Part shown: positions 16,862 to 24,948 of the stretch, in pieces | Position numbering within the stretch: the first letter of the stretch is position 1 | Layout of the letters: every line of letters begins with the position of its first letter | From: Cellulosimicrobium marinum | GTDB lineage: Bacteria; Actinomycetota; Actinomycetes; Actinomycetales; Cellulomonadaceae | Direction: 5' to 3' | Assembly: GCF_020551945.1 (NCBI RefSeq) | Contig: NZ_JAJBZH010000003.1 | Span: 516,347 to 580,346, forward strand | Length of the DNA: 64,000 nucleotides | Made by a program: the position numbers and the translations under genes | Notes under the pieces: generated by a model | The model's database searches: none | What the model was told of the DNA's origin: nothing | What the model saw: the letters and a program-made list of their open reading frames with translations, nothing else

Positions 16862-18196
16862 CTAGTTCCGGCCGTCGGGCGCGGCGTCCTCCCGCCGCGA
16901 CCCGGCCGCCGTCGCGAGCGGGCGCGCCGCGCCCGCGACGAGCAGCCCCACGACGATCGGGACGGCGATGACGAGCAGCGCCTGCCGGTACCCCACCTCG
17001 TGGGCGAGGAAGCCGATGAGGGGCGGGCCCATGAAGAACGCGGAGTAGCCGATGGTCGCGACGACGCTGACCCGCACGGCGGCGCGCCGCGGGTCGTCGG
17101 AGGCGGCGCTCATCCCGACGGGGAACCCGAGCGCGGCGCCCAGGCCCCACAGCACGACCCCGCCGAGGGCGAGCCACAGGCTCGGCGCGAGGCCGAAGAC
17201 GAGGAGCCCGACGAGCGCGAGCCCGGCCGCGAGCCGCAGCACCGTGACGCGGCCGTACCGGTCGAGCAGACCCGTCCCGAGGAGCCGCATCCCGGTCATG
17301 GCCGTGAGGAAGACGGCCAGGCCCACGGCACCCATCGCGTCGCTCGTGCCGAACCCGTCGACGACGGCGAGGCTCACCCAGTCGTTCGCCGCACCCTCGG
17401 TGAGGGCCGCGGCGAGCACGACGAGACCGATGAGGAGCGTGCGCGGCTCGGTCCACGCCGAGAGCGCGGACCGCGCGCCGGTCGACCGGTCGTCCGGTCG
17501 TGCCCCCTGCACGGTCGGAGCGGGCATCGTCGGGGCGGGCACGGCCGTGGCGGGGTCGGCGCCGTCGGCCTGCATCCCTCCGGCACCGGGGTCGACGGCG
17601 TCGTGGTCGACCTTCCCCGCGGGGAGGAAGAAGCGCACGGACCACAGGACCGCGACGAGGCTGACGACCACGGCGACGGCGAGGTGCCACTGCACCGGGA
17701 CGCCGGTCGCCGCGGCGACGGCGCCGAGCCCCGCGCCCGCCATCGTCCCGAAGGAGAAGCCCGCGTGGAACCGCGGCATGATCGCGCGGCCGAGGCGCTG
17801 CTCGACGGCCGCGCCCTCGAGGTTCATCGCGGCGTCCCAGACGCCGGTGCCGACACCCGTGACGAACAGCCCCGCACGGACCAGCCAGTCCGCCCCCTCG
17901 GCGACGGCGACGGCCGTGGTCACCAGGCCGAGGGTGTTGATCGTGGCGAACACCACGACGGCCCGGCTCGCGCCGAGCCGCTGCACGACGAGCCCGGAGA
18001 GCGGCAGCGCGAGGAGCGACCCGACGGCCATGACGAGGAGCAGCAGACCCATCTGCGCCTCGGCGAAGCCGAGCTGGTCGCGCACCGCGGGCAGGCGGGA
18101 CGCCCACGTCGCGAAGTTGAAGCCGTTGAGGAAGAAGACCGCGAAGACGGCCCAGGCGGCGACCGCGGCGGACCGCACGGCGCGCTCGGCGGTCAT
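16862..18196 (-). CDS. MFS transporter
   Basis: This is a major facilitator protein of 444 residues with about 12 membrane helices and a central cytoplasmic loop near residues 195-240 rich in Ala, Pro and Asp. Helix 1 carries FFLNGFNFATWASRLPAVR, which with MNLEG near residue 125 is typical of the YbjJ-like group of bacterial MFS exporters. Its ATG overlaps the stop of the upstream MFS gene (ATGA), and murB follows after 9 nt. The two MFS proteins share the same pattern throughout (EPRTLLIGLV, ANDW, GFPVG/AVPVG) and arose by duplication. Substrate unknown; a heterodimeric or redundant exporter pair is possible. Confidence 0.9.
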   Translation of the reverse strand: MTAERAVRSAAVAAWAVFAVFFLNGFNFATWASRLPAVRDQLGFAEAQMGLLLLVMAVGSLLALPLSGLVVQRLGASRAVVVFATINTLGLVTTAVAVAEGADWLVRAGLFVTGVGTGVWDAAMNLEGAAVEQRLGRAIMPRFHAGFSFGTMAGAGLGAVAAATGVPVQWHLAVAVVVSLVAVLWSVRFFLPAGKVDHDAVDPGAGGMQADGADPATAVPAPTMPAPTVQGARPDDRSTGARSALSAWTEPRTLLIGLVVLAAALTEGAANDWVSLAVVDGFGTSDAMGAVGLAVFLTAMTGMRLLGTGLLDRYGRVTVLRLAAGLALVGLLVFGLAPSLWLALGGVVLWGLGAALGFPVGMSAASDDPRRAAVRVSVVATIGYSAFFMGPPLIGFLAHEVGYRQALLVIAVPIVVGLLVAGAARPLATAAGSRREDAAPDGRN

Positions 18197-19845
18197 GCCC
18201 GGGTCTCCTCGTGGCGGCGCGTGCGCGCGGGGCGTCGGGGACCGCGGGACCGGCCCGGTGCCCGACGGCGCACGGCAAGGCTGTGGGGCTCGCCGTGCGG
18301 CTCGGTGTGCGGCTCGGCGTGCGTCCCGGGGTGGCCCGGCACCGGGTCGGTCGCGCCGGGTGCTCCGGGCGCTCCGGGTGCGTCGGGTTGACCGTGCCCC
18401 GTGGTCCCGCTGTGCCCGTCGTGCGCCGTCGTGTCGTCCACGGCCTCATCCTCCCCCGCGCGGGCCGCGACCGCGGCGGGCGTGCGCAGCGGCGCCACCT
18501 GCCCGGCGAGCAGGACGCTGAGGACCATGGCCGCGACGATGAGGACGAGCGCGTGCCGCGCGCCCATCGCCTCGGCGGCGAGGCCGAGGAGCGGTGGCGC
18601 GGCGAGCGCCGCCATCGACGAGAACGCCGAGACCACCGAGACCCGGCCGGCGGCGCGCAGCGGCTCGTCGGAGGCGGCCGCGATCCCGACGGGCACCGCG
18701 AGCGCCGCGCCGAGGCCCCAGAGCACGACGCCGACGCCGGCGAGCGCGAGCGTGGGGGCGAACCCGAAGAGGACGAGCCCCGCGATCGACGTGATCCCGG
18801 ACGCGCGCAGGACGGTGACGCGGCCGAACCGGTCGATGAGGCGGGTGCCGGCGAGGCGCATGACGGTCATCGCGCCGACGAACGTGCCGAAGACGACGGC
18901 GCCCACGGCCTCGGTCTGCGCGAACCCGTCGACGACGGCGAGCGCGAGCCAGTCGTTGGCGGACCCCTCGGAGAGCGCTGCGGAGAGGATGACGAGCCCG
19001 ATGAGCAGGGTGCGGGGCTCGCGCCAGGCGCCGAGCGCCGCGCCCGGGCGGGTGCCGCGTCGGGCACCGGGTCCGGCAGCGGGCTGGGTGCCGCGCCGGG
19101 CGAGGCGTGCGCGCAGGCCGGCGGTCTCGACGTCGACGACGGCGTCGCCGAGCGCCTCGACGGGGGCGGGGGCGTGCGTGTGCCGGTCGGCCCGGGGACG
19201 CCGCTCGACGGCGGTGTCGTGCACGGTCGCGGGGATGGCGGCGAGGCGCCAGACGAGCGCGACGGCGCCGGTGGCGGTGAACTGCACGAGGACGGGCACC
19301 TCGCCGTGGGCGCACGCGGCGCCGAGGAGCGACCCGACGACCGCACCGACGGAGAACGCGGCGTGGAACTGCGGCAGGACCGTGCGGCCCATCCGGCGCT
19401 CGATCCCGGCGCTCTCGACGTTCATGGGCACGTTCCCGAGGGAGAAGGCCATGCCGTTGAGGAAGATGCCTGCGGCGAGCAGCGCGACGGACCCCGTGGC
19501 GGGGCCGAGGCCGAGGAGGAGGAAGGCGACGCCGAACAGCACGGCGGAGACGGCGAACGCGAGGCGTCCGCCGAAGCGGGTGACGAAGGGCCCGGCGGCG
19601 GTGACCGTGGCGAGCGCGCCGACCGCGCCGGCGAGCAGGACGACTCCGAGGTCGGCGGGGCTGAGGGCGAGGGCGTCGCGCACGGAGGGGATGCGCGCGA
19701 GCCAGCTCGACATCATCACGCCGTTGAGGGCGAAGATGCCGAGGAGCGCCCCGCGGGCGCGGGTGAGCGACGGTGTCGGCGACGCGGCTCCTCGAATCGA
19801 TTCGAGCCGAACGGCCACCGCGCGCTTCGAATCGTTTCGAGGCAT
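18193..19845 (-). CDS. MFS transporter, paralog of the next gene
   Basis: This is a major facilitator protein of 550 residues from ATG 19845, with about 12 spans, a central Arg/Ala-rich loop (about 220-290) and a long His/Pro/Gly-rich cytoplasmic tail of 90 residues (repeats of EPHTEPHGEPH), which may bind metal. Core motifs WLARIPSVRDALALSP and NVPMNVESAGIERR match its neighbour. The first 25 codons contain two LacI-type palindromes, so the start is bound by control DNA. TTGACG with CACACT 17 bp later places transcription near the ATG, a leaderless message. It is divergent from the lacI-type gene at 19928, its likely regulator. Confidence 0.88.
   Translation of the reverse strand: MPRNDSKRAVAVRLESIRGAASPTPSLTRARGALLGIFALNGVMMSSWLARIPSVRDALALSPADLGVVLLAGAVGALATVTAAGPFVTRFGGRLAFAVSAVLFGVAFLLLGLGPATGSVALLAAGIFLNGMAFSLGNVPMNVESAGIERRMGRTVLPQFHAAFSVGAVVGSLLGAACAHGEVPVLVQFTATGAVALVWRLAAIPATVHDTAVERRPRADRHTHAPAPVEALGDAVVDVETAGLRARLARRGTQPAAGPGARRGTRPGAALGAWREPRTLLIGLVILSAALSEGSANDWLALAVVDGFAQTEAVGAVVFGTFVGAMTVMRLAGTRLIDRFGRVTVLRASGITSIAGLVLFGFAPTLALAGVGVVLWGLGAALAVPVGIAAASDEPLRAAGRVSVVSAFSSMAALAAPPLLGLAAEAMGARHALVLIVAAMVLSVLLAGQVAPLRTPAAVAARAGEDEAVDDTTAHDGHSGTTGHGQPDAPGAPGAPGATDPVPGHPGTHAEPHTEPHGEPHSLAVRRRAPGRSRGPRRPARTRRHEETRA
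19791..19840. promoter_or_regulatory. Two LacI-type operators inside the MFS 5' coding region
   Basis: CTCGAATCGATTCGAG (19791-19806) is a perfect 16-bp palindrome. TCGAATCGTTTCGA (19827-19840) is a close copy. Both have the central CG and TCGA flanks typical of LacI-family operators, are 36 bp apart, and lie just downstream of the inferred MFS transcription start. That position suits road-block repression by the divergent LacI protein. Confidence 0.65.
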
Positions 19846-19927
19846 GGTCACCAGTGTGCGGGTACGCTGGCCGCGCGTCAATCGACATCCCGCCCCGGAC
19901 CTGGCCGGACGGGAAGGCAGGAGCGTG

Positions 19928-21094
19928 ATGAGCGGAACCCGCGGCACCACCGGCGAGCACGCCGGCGACGGCGACCCCGGCACCGGGGCCGCGCCACGGC
20001 ACCGCCCCACCCTCGCCACCGTCGCCGAGCGGGCAGGCGTCTCCGTCTCGACGGCGTCCCTCGCCTTCTCCGGCGCGGGCCCCATCACGCCCGAGACCCG
20101 CACACGCGTGCTCGACGCCGCCCGCGAGCTCGGGTACACCGGCCCCAACCCCCTTGGCCGCCAGCTCCGCTCCGGCCGGTCCGGTGTCGTCGGGGTGGTC
20201 GTCGGCGACCAGCTCCGCCGCGCGTTCCGCGACCCCGTCGCCGTCAAGGTGCTCGACGGCCTCGTGTCGACGCTCGGCGAGAACGGGCTCGGCGTGCTCC
20301 TCATCCCCGGCATCCCCTCCGACGACCCGGCGCGCGCCGTCGACCCGCTCGTCGAGAGCGCCGCCATGGACGTCGCCGTCCTCGTGTGGGGCGTCGGCTC
20401 CGACGACCCCACGCTCGCCGCCCTGCGCCGCCGCGGCGTGCCCGTCGTGATCGGCGAGGGCCGCGCCGTCGAGGGCGCGCCGCTCGTCGCGATCGCCGAC
20501 CGCGCCGGCACGGCCGACGTCGTGCGCCACCTCGTGGGCCTCGGCCACGAGCGCATCGCCGAGATCTCGCTCCCCCTCGACTCCTCCGACCGGAGCGGAC
20601 CGCTCGACGCCGCGCGGCTCGCCCAGGTGGACCGCACGCCCACGGCGAACCGCCTGGCGGGGGTGCGGGACGTCGTCGACCCGGTCGCGAGCTGGGAGAC
20701 CGAGGCGTCGCTCGTCGAGCACGGCCGGTCCGCCGCGGTCGCGCTCCTCGCCCGGCCCGGGTCCTCGGGGACGGCACCCGAGGCCGCGGGGGCCACCACC
20801 CGCCCGACGGCGATCATCGCCCACTCCGACCTGCTCGCCGCCGGGGCGCTGCTCGGGGTCCGCGAGCTCGGGCTGCGCGTGCCGGAGGACGTCTCCGTCG
20901 CCGGGTTCGACGGGCTCGACCTGCCCTGGCTCGCGCCCGACGTGCTGACGAGCGTCGACCAGCCGCTCGCCCTCAAGGGCGCCGAGCTGGGGCGTGCGGT
21001 CATCCGGCTGCTGGCCGGCGAGGAGCCCCGCACGGTCACGCTCGACGTCACCCTGGCGGTCGGGACGACCACCGGCCCCGCTCCGGCCGCCTGA
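19928..21094 (+). CDS. LacI-family transcriptional regulator
   Basis: This is a sugar- or metabolite-responsive repressor of 388 residues. ATG 19928 follows AGGAG. The N-terminal helix-turn-helix (about residues 28-52) reads TLATVAERAGVSVSTASLAF, with Ala-Ser in place of the common Val-Ser in the recognition helix. The hinge RQLRSGRSGVVGVVV follows, then the periplasmic-binding-like effector domain ending with DVSVAGFDGLDLPWL and the SVDQP motif. The first 27 residues are a disordered Gly/Thr tail. It is divergent from the two MFS genes, with palindromes at their start, so it probably represses them and perhaps itself. The effector is unknown. Confidence 0.92.
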   Translation: MSGTRGTTGEHAGDGDPGTGAAPRHRPTLATVAERAGVSVSTASLAFSGAGPITPETRTRVLDAARELGYTGPNPLGRQLRSGRSGVVGVVVGDQLRRAFRDPVAVKVLDGLVSTLGENGLGVLLIPGIPSDDPARAVDPLVESAAMDVAVLVWGVGSDDPTLAALRRRGVPVVIGEGRAVEGAPLVAIADRAGTADVVRHLVGLGHERIAEISLPLDSSDRSGPLDAARLAQVDRTPTANRLAGVRDVVDPVASWETEASLVEHGRSAAVALLARPGSSGTAPEAAGATTRPTAIIAHSDLLAAGALLGVRELGLRVPEDVSVAGFDGLDLPWLAPDVLTSVDQPLALKGAELGRAVIRLLAGEEPRTVTLDVTLAVGTTTGPAPAA

Positions 21095-21103
21095 GCGTCG
21101 AGG

Positions 21104-22642
21104 TCAGCGCAGGCCGCCCACCTGGAGGGGGTTCGCCCCCGCCGCGGCCATGAGGTACCACGCCGTCGCGCCGACGTGCCGGACCTGGAAGTAGCCGAAC
21201 CCGAAGCCGCTGTCGATCAGGCTCGACGCCGCGACGACGCCCGACCGCTCCGGCAGCGGCACGCCGCCCACGGTCTGGTCCGCGCCCACCGCGTCCTGCG
21301 CGCCCCGCACCTCCCGCAGGAGCCGCGCCGCCCGCTCGGCGTCGCGCGGGCCCCCGTGCCCACGACCTCCCCGGCCGGCGCGGGCTCCCTTGCCGTTCCG
21401 GTCGTCCAGCGCCGCGGCGAGCTGGGCCGTCCCCTCCAGCCACACCCCCTGCGGGTGCACCGGCAGGCCGTTGTACGTCGCCGTCGACGTCAGGCTCGCG
21501 CTGGAGAACGTCACGCCCTCGACCGTCACGCCCGCCGGGAGCTGCGAGGCGCCCTCGCCGGCGACGTCGCGGGCCGCGAGCGCCTGCGCCGCCCAGTCGA
21601 GCGCCCGCGCGTACCGGCGCTCGCGCAGCGCGAGCCACCCCCACGTCTGCGGGTCGAGCGGCAGCGGGTCGCGGTTGATCTCCGTCCCGTCGTTCGTCCC
21701 GGTGTAGAGGAACCCGCCGTCCGGCTCCCACATCCGGTCGACGAACGCGCGCGCGTGCTCGCTCGCGCGCGACCAGCGCCGGTCCCACGTGGTCGCGTCG
21801 AGCCCGCGGAAGAAGGCGACGCAGTCGACGTTGTGCTCGGTCGACCCGTTCGGCACGGGCGCGTTCGCCCCGTCGACGCCGAACGAGAACCCGCCGAGAG
21901 GCCGGGTCGACCAGGTGTTCGCGCGGATCCACTCGCCGAGGCGGACCGCACCGCGCAGGTACCGGCGCTCGCGCGTCGCCGCGTACAGGTGCAGCAGCGC
22001 GATCCCGGGCCACGCCATGTCCCCGACCGCGGTCCCGAGGAACCCGAACTGCCACCCGATGTTCGCCGTCCCGTCCGGCAGCACCAGGCCGTGGTCCTGC
22101 GGCGTCCCGTCGTAGAACACGTACGGGCCGACGTTGTACGCCTGCCGCAGCCGGCCGTCGTCGTGCACGGGGTCGTGCTCGAGCGCGAACACCAGGCCGT
22201 CGCCGAGGGCCCGCGCCCGGTGCAGGTGCTCGCGGCCCGCGGTGAGCGACGCGCAGATCGCGAGCGCCGTGTCGTAGACGAACGCCGTGGAGAACAGGCC
22301 GAGCTGGTCGGCGTAGGACTGCGCGAGGCGCGGACCGGGGTTCTGGGCGGGGTAGGCGTCGGTCATGGCGTCGAGGAACGCGTGGGCGCGGCGCACCGCG
22401 TCGCGACCGGATCCGCCCCCGGGCGTGCCGCGGCCGCCCGTCGCGAGCCCGGTCGGCGTCGGTCCGGTGGTCGCAGGGGCGGCGTGCGCGGGCGCGGCCA
22501 GGAGCGCGGTGAGCGTCCCGACGCCGACCCCGCTCAGCGCGAGGAATCGGCGCCGGTCGAGCGCGGGGTCCGGGTGCGCCGTCGTCCGGTGGCCGGGCGA
22601 CGGGCCGTCGAGGTGCGGGGTCGGGGCGGGGTTCTGGCTCAT
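21104..22642 (-). CDS. Tat-exported protein, probable six-hairpin glycosidase fold
   Basis: This is a secreted protein of 512 residues. The twin-arginine signal LDRRRFLALSG is near residues 27-37, followed by a hydrophobic core ending APAHAAP. The mature part is rich in regularly spaced helices with aromatic/Gly loops (QLGLFSTAFVYDTALAICA, YNVGPYVFYDG, AWPGIALLHLYAATR, EHNVDCVAFFRGLD, WGWLALRER). That pattern is typical of (alpha/alpha)6 barrels of the six-hairpin glycosidase superfamily. I could not assign a GH number. ATG 22642 follows GGAG. A perfect CebR/CelR box 42 bp upstream ties it to cello-oligosaccharide-controlled plant-polymer degradation. Confidence 0.7.
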   Translation of the reverse strand: MSQNPAPTPHLDGPSPGHRTTAHPDPALDRRRFLALSGVGVGTLTALLAAPAHAAPATTGPTPTGLATGGRGTPGGGSGRDAVRRAHAFLDAMTDAYPAQNPGPRLAQSYADQLGLFSTAFVYDTALAICASLTAGREHLHRARALGDGLVFALEHDPVHDDGRLRQAYNVGPYVFYDGTPQDHGLVLPDGTANIGWQFGFLGTAVGDMAWPGIALLHLYAATRERRYLRGAVRLGEWIRANTWSTRPLGGFSFGVDGANAPVPNGSTEHNVDCVAFFRGLDATTWDRRWSRASEHARAFVDRMWEPDGGFLYTGTNDGTEINRDPLPLDPQTWGWLALRERRYARALDWAAQALAARDVAGEGASQLPAGVTVEGVTFSSASLTSTATYNGLPVHPQGVWLEGTAQLAAALDDRNGKGARAGRGGRGHGGPRDAERAARLLREVRGAQDAVGADQTVGGVPLPERSGVVAASSLIDSGFGFGYFQVRHVGATAWYLMAAAGANPLQVGGLR

Positions 22643-22683
22643 GAGCGTCTCCTTCGACGTCGGGCGACCGTTCCCCAGCGTAG

Positions 22684-22697
22684 TGGGAGCGCTCCCA
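22684..22697. promoter_or_regulatory. CebR/CelR-type operator
   Basis: TGGGAGCGCTCCCA is a perfect 14-bp palindrome identical to the site bound by the LacI-family cellobiose repressors CebR (Streptomyces) and CelR (Thermobifida). It lies 42 bp upstream of the Tat-exported protein and overlaps TACGCT, a possible -10. The repressor itself is not obviously in this window: the LacI gene at 19928 has different palindromes beside it. Confidence 0.8.
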
Positions 22698-22729
22698 GAG
22701 GGATAGCCCCGTCGCGTCGAGCGGCGGCA

Positions 22730-22756
22730 CAACCTTTCGGCCCCGCCGGACGTGTC
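22730..22756 (+). promoter_or_regulatory. Candidate ECF promoter of the sigma-factor gene
   Basis: CAACC (22730-22734), a 16-bp spacer and CGTGTC (22751-22756) resemble ECF promoters with an AAC-type -35 and CGT-type -10. The -10 ends 6 nt before ATG 22763. Many ECF genes drive their own transcription, so autoregulation is inferred. Confidence 0.4.
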
Positions 22757-22762
22757 ACTGTC

Positions 22763-23914
22763 ATGACCGTGAACGCACTCGCCCTCGTCGAGGACGACGA
22801 CCGACCCGACGACGGGCCACCCGACCACGTCCCCCTGCTGCGCGTCGCGACCGACCGGGAGCAGGAGTTCACCGACTTCATGTCGCACGCCGCCCCCCGC
22901 GTCGCCCGCACCGCCTGGTACCTGTGCGGTGACGCACACCTCGCCGACGAGCTCGTCCAGCAGGCCCTCACACGCACCTACCTGCGCTGGTCCGTCGCAC
23001 GGCAGCGCGACCCCTACGCCTACGCGCGCCGCACCCTCGCGAACCTGCGCGTCGACCACTGGCGACGCCGACGCCGCGAGGTGCTCGTCGCGCCCGACGC
23101 CGTCCCGGAGCCCGGTGCGGGCACGTCCCCCGGCCCGGACCCGGCCGCCGCACCGCAGCACCCGGCGCACGCCGACGTCCACGCCGAGCGCGACCGGCTC
23201 GTGCGCGCCCTCGCCACCCTGACGCAGCGACAGCGGCGCGTCGTCGTGCTGCGCCACCTCGTCGGGCTCACCGAGCGCGAGGTCGCCGACGACCTCGGCG
23301 TGTCCGTCGGCACCGTGAAGTCCACCGCGTCCCGCGGCCTCGCCCAGCTGCGGTCCGTGCTCGACGCCGCGGACGACCACCCGACGACACCGGCCCCCGC
23401 CCGACCCGTCCCGCCCGCACCGAGAGGAGCCCGCGATGAACGCCCCGACCCGCACCGACGAGGACTTCGCCCGGACCCTGCGCGACCGCCTCGACGCCGC
23501 CGCCCCCGACGTCGACGTCGACACCTCGGCGGTCGTGCCCGCGGCCCGGCGTGTCCGCCGGCGCCACCGGACCGGTGTCGCCCTCGTCGCCGCCCTCGGT
23601 CTCGTCGGCAGCGGCGCGACGTGGGCGGCCCAGCCGTGGGCCGACCTCACGACGACGGACCTCCAGCCGGCGACGGTGCTGCCCTACGTCCCCGGGGACG
23701 ACGTCCCGACGATCGACGGCGGCTGGCCGGACGCACCGTACTGGCACGTCCGCTCGGAGTCGTCCGGCTCCTCCACCGACGGGTCGGAGGAGTCCGAGAC
23801 GCGGGACACCTGGTACGGGAACGGCCGGCCGGGTCTCTTCACCGTCGAGGACAGCCCGGACGACGTCACGTCGTTCGGCCCCCGCGCGTGGGCCGACCTG
23901 CTCGTCGACGGTGA
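22763..23914 (+). CDS. SigE-family ECF RNA polymerase sigma factor
   Basis: This is an alternative sigma factor with region 2 (about residues 35-100, ADELVQQALTRTYLRW) and region 4 (about 145-198, LTQRQRRVVVLRHLVGLTE and VSVGTVKSTASRGLAQLRSVL). Normal family members end soon after region 4, at about 200 residues. Here the frame has no stop until 23914, giving 383 residues; the last 160 are an Arg/Pro/Gly-rich translation of the downstream gene in another frame. A stop in a neighbouring frame (TGA 23437-23439) overlaps the next ATG in the usual ATGA manner, so an indel in the tail (natural or sequencing) is the simplest explanation. The functional part ends near 23370. Confidence 0.8.
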   Translation: MTVNALALVEDDDRPDDGPPDHVPLLRVATDREQEFTDFMSHAAPRVARTAWYLCGDAHLADELVQQALTRTYLRWSVARQRDPYAYARRTLANLRVDHWRRRRREVLVAPDAVPEPGAGTSPGPDPAAAPQHPAHADVHAERDRLVRALATLTQRQRRVVVLRHLVGLTEREVADDLGVSVGTVKSTASRGLAQLRSVLDAADDHPTTPAPARPVPPAPRGARDERPDPHRRGLRPDPARPPRRRRPRRRRRHLGGRARGPACPPAPPDRCRPRRRPRSRRQRRDVGGPAVGRPHDDGPPAGDGAALRPRGRRPDDRRRLAGRTVLARPLGVVRLLHRRVGGVRDAGHLVRERPAGSLHRRGQPGRRHVVRPPRVGRPARRR

Positions 23915-24422
23915 GCGCGTCCTCGTGGGCTGGGACGGCCTCTACGCCCTGCCCACCGACCCCGACGAGCTCGAACAGCTCCTGCGCGACAGTGTCGAGG
24001 CCGACCGCGGCGCCGGCACGGCTGACGACAAGGTGTTCGACATGGCCCGGTCCTTGCTCGTCGGGTCCCCCGCCCCTCCCGCGCTGCGCGACGCGCTCTG
24101 GGAGGTCATGTCGGGCCTTCCCACGAGCACCCCGCTCGGCGAGGTCACGGACTCGCGCGGGCGGACCGGGGAGGGCGTCGAGACGTCGGTCCAGGGCTGG
24201 ACCACCCGGCTCGTGTACGACCCCGACGACCATCGCGTGCTCGAGGAGTCCGGAGCGGTCGACGAGGGCGTGATCGAGGATCTGGAGGCGGATGGAGGAC
24301 TCGACGGCGTGATCATGTCGACCACGTCCCGCACCACCTACCTCGACGAGGGCCCCGCCGACGCGCCGCCGAGCGAGCCGCGGCTCGAGGACAGCGGCTG
24401 CGTGGACTGGGCGACCTGCTGA
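23436..24422 (+). CDS. Membrane-anchored partner of the sigma factor, CU044_5270-like
   Basis: A 328-residue protein with a cytoplasmic head of about 43 residues (RTDEDFARTLRDRLDAAAPD), one membrane helix near 45-65 (TGVALVAALGLVGSGATWA), and a large extracellular domain. The domain begins with a tryptophan-rich stretch (GGWPDAPYWHVRSESSG) and resembles the CU044_5270-type proteins found after SigE-family sigma genes in actinobacteria. ATG 23436 follows GAGAGGAG. The head could hold the sigma factor as an anti-sigma does, but lacks the zinc HxxxCxxC motif. The C-terminus has a Cys pair (CVDWATC). Confidence 0.75.
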   Translation: MNAPTRTDEDFARTLRDRLDAAAPDVDVDTSAVVPAARRVRRRHRTGVALVAALGLVGSGATWAAQPWADLTTTDLQPATVLPYVPGDDVPTIDGGWPDAPYWHVRSESSGSSTDGSEESETRDTWYGNGRPGLFTVEDSPDDVTSFGPRAWADLLVDGERVLVGWDGLYALPTDPDELEQLLRDSVEADRGAGTADDKVFDMARSLLVGSPAPPALRDALWEVMSGLPTSTPLGEVTDSRGRTGEGVETSVQGWTTRLVYDPDDHRVLEESGAVDEGVIEDLEADGGLDGVIMSTTSRTTYLDEGPADAPPSEPRLEDSGCVDWATC

Positions 24423-24436
24423 ACCCACCGGACGAG

Positions 24437-24470
24437 GACGGCGCCGCACCCGGGTGGGTGCGGCGCCGTC
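24437..24470. terminator. Terminator between convergent genes
   Basis: A perfect 15-bp stem (GACGGCGCCGCACCC and complement) around GGGT lies between the stops of the sigma partner (plus) and the MaoC gene (minus). It is one of the strongest stems in the window. Confidence 0.8.
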
Positions 24471-24501
24471 GTACGTGATGGTCCTGCGGGTGGGACCTGC
24501 G

Positions 24502-24948
24502 TCAGAGGCGGACGACCGCCTGGGCCTTGCCGAGCACGCGGGCACCCTCGAAGGTCACGGTGAGGTCGACGCGCACCGTCCCGGCGTCGGTGTCGACCGC
24601 GCCGACGGTGCCGGTGACGTCGAGCGTCGCGACGCCCGGGTTCGGGACGGGCACGGGGCGCGTGAAGCGGGTCTGGTAGTCGACGACCGCGCCGGGGTCG
24701 CCCGCCCAGTCCTCGACGAGCGCGACCGCCGCGCCCATCGTGAACATGCCGTGCGCGATGACGCCCGGCAGGCCGACCTCGGCCGCGACGGCGTCGTTCC
24801 AGTGGATGGGGTTGAAGTCGCCGCTGGCACCCGCGTAGCGCACGAGGCGCGCACGGTCGACCTCGACAGTGCGGGTGCCGACCACGTCGCCGACGCTCAG
24901 ACTGGCGATCGAGGGGCGGGCGGCGCCCCCCTGCCGCTCGGCGGTCAT
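24502..24948 (-). CDS. MaoC-like dehydratase, HadB type
   Basis: This is a hot-dog-fold hydratase/dehydratase of 148 residues with the catalytic motif YAGASGDFNPIHWNDAVA (Asp and His in the hydratase-2 pattern) and GVIAHGMFTMG. In mycobacteria the homologue HadB is the catalytic partner of HadA or HadC in fatty-acid-synthase-II, dehydrating beta-hydroxyacyl-ACP. It overlaps the HadA-like gene by 4 nt, and rpmG is just upstream, the same order as rpmG2-hadA-hadB in Mycobacterium. The window gives no sign of mycolic-acid genes, so the enzyme's substrate here is uncertain. Confidence 0.88.
   Translation of the reverse strand: MTAERQGGAARPSIASLSVGDVVGTRTVEVDRARLVRYAGASGDFNPIHWNDAVAAEVGLPGVIAHGMFTMGAAVALVEDWAGDPGAVVDYQTRFTRPVPVPNPGVATLDVTGTVGAVDTDAGTVRVDLTVTFEGARVLGKAQAVVRL

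Noticed and set aside
19928-21094. LacI gene as the CebR/CelR regulator of the box at 22684
   Set aside because: Its adjacent palindromes (CGAATCGATTCG type) differ from the CebR box and its recognition helix is atypical; possible but unsupported.
15575-21153. Very long open frames opposite murB, the MFS genes and the LacI gene
   Set aside because: They are Arg/Gly/Ala-rich antisense frames, open only because stop codons are rare at this GC content; no motif or ribosome site.
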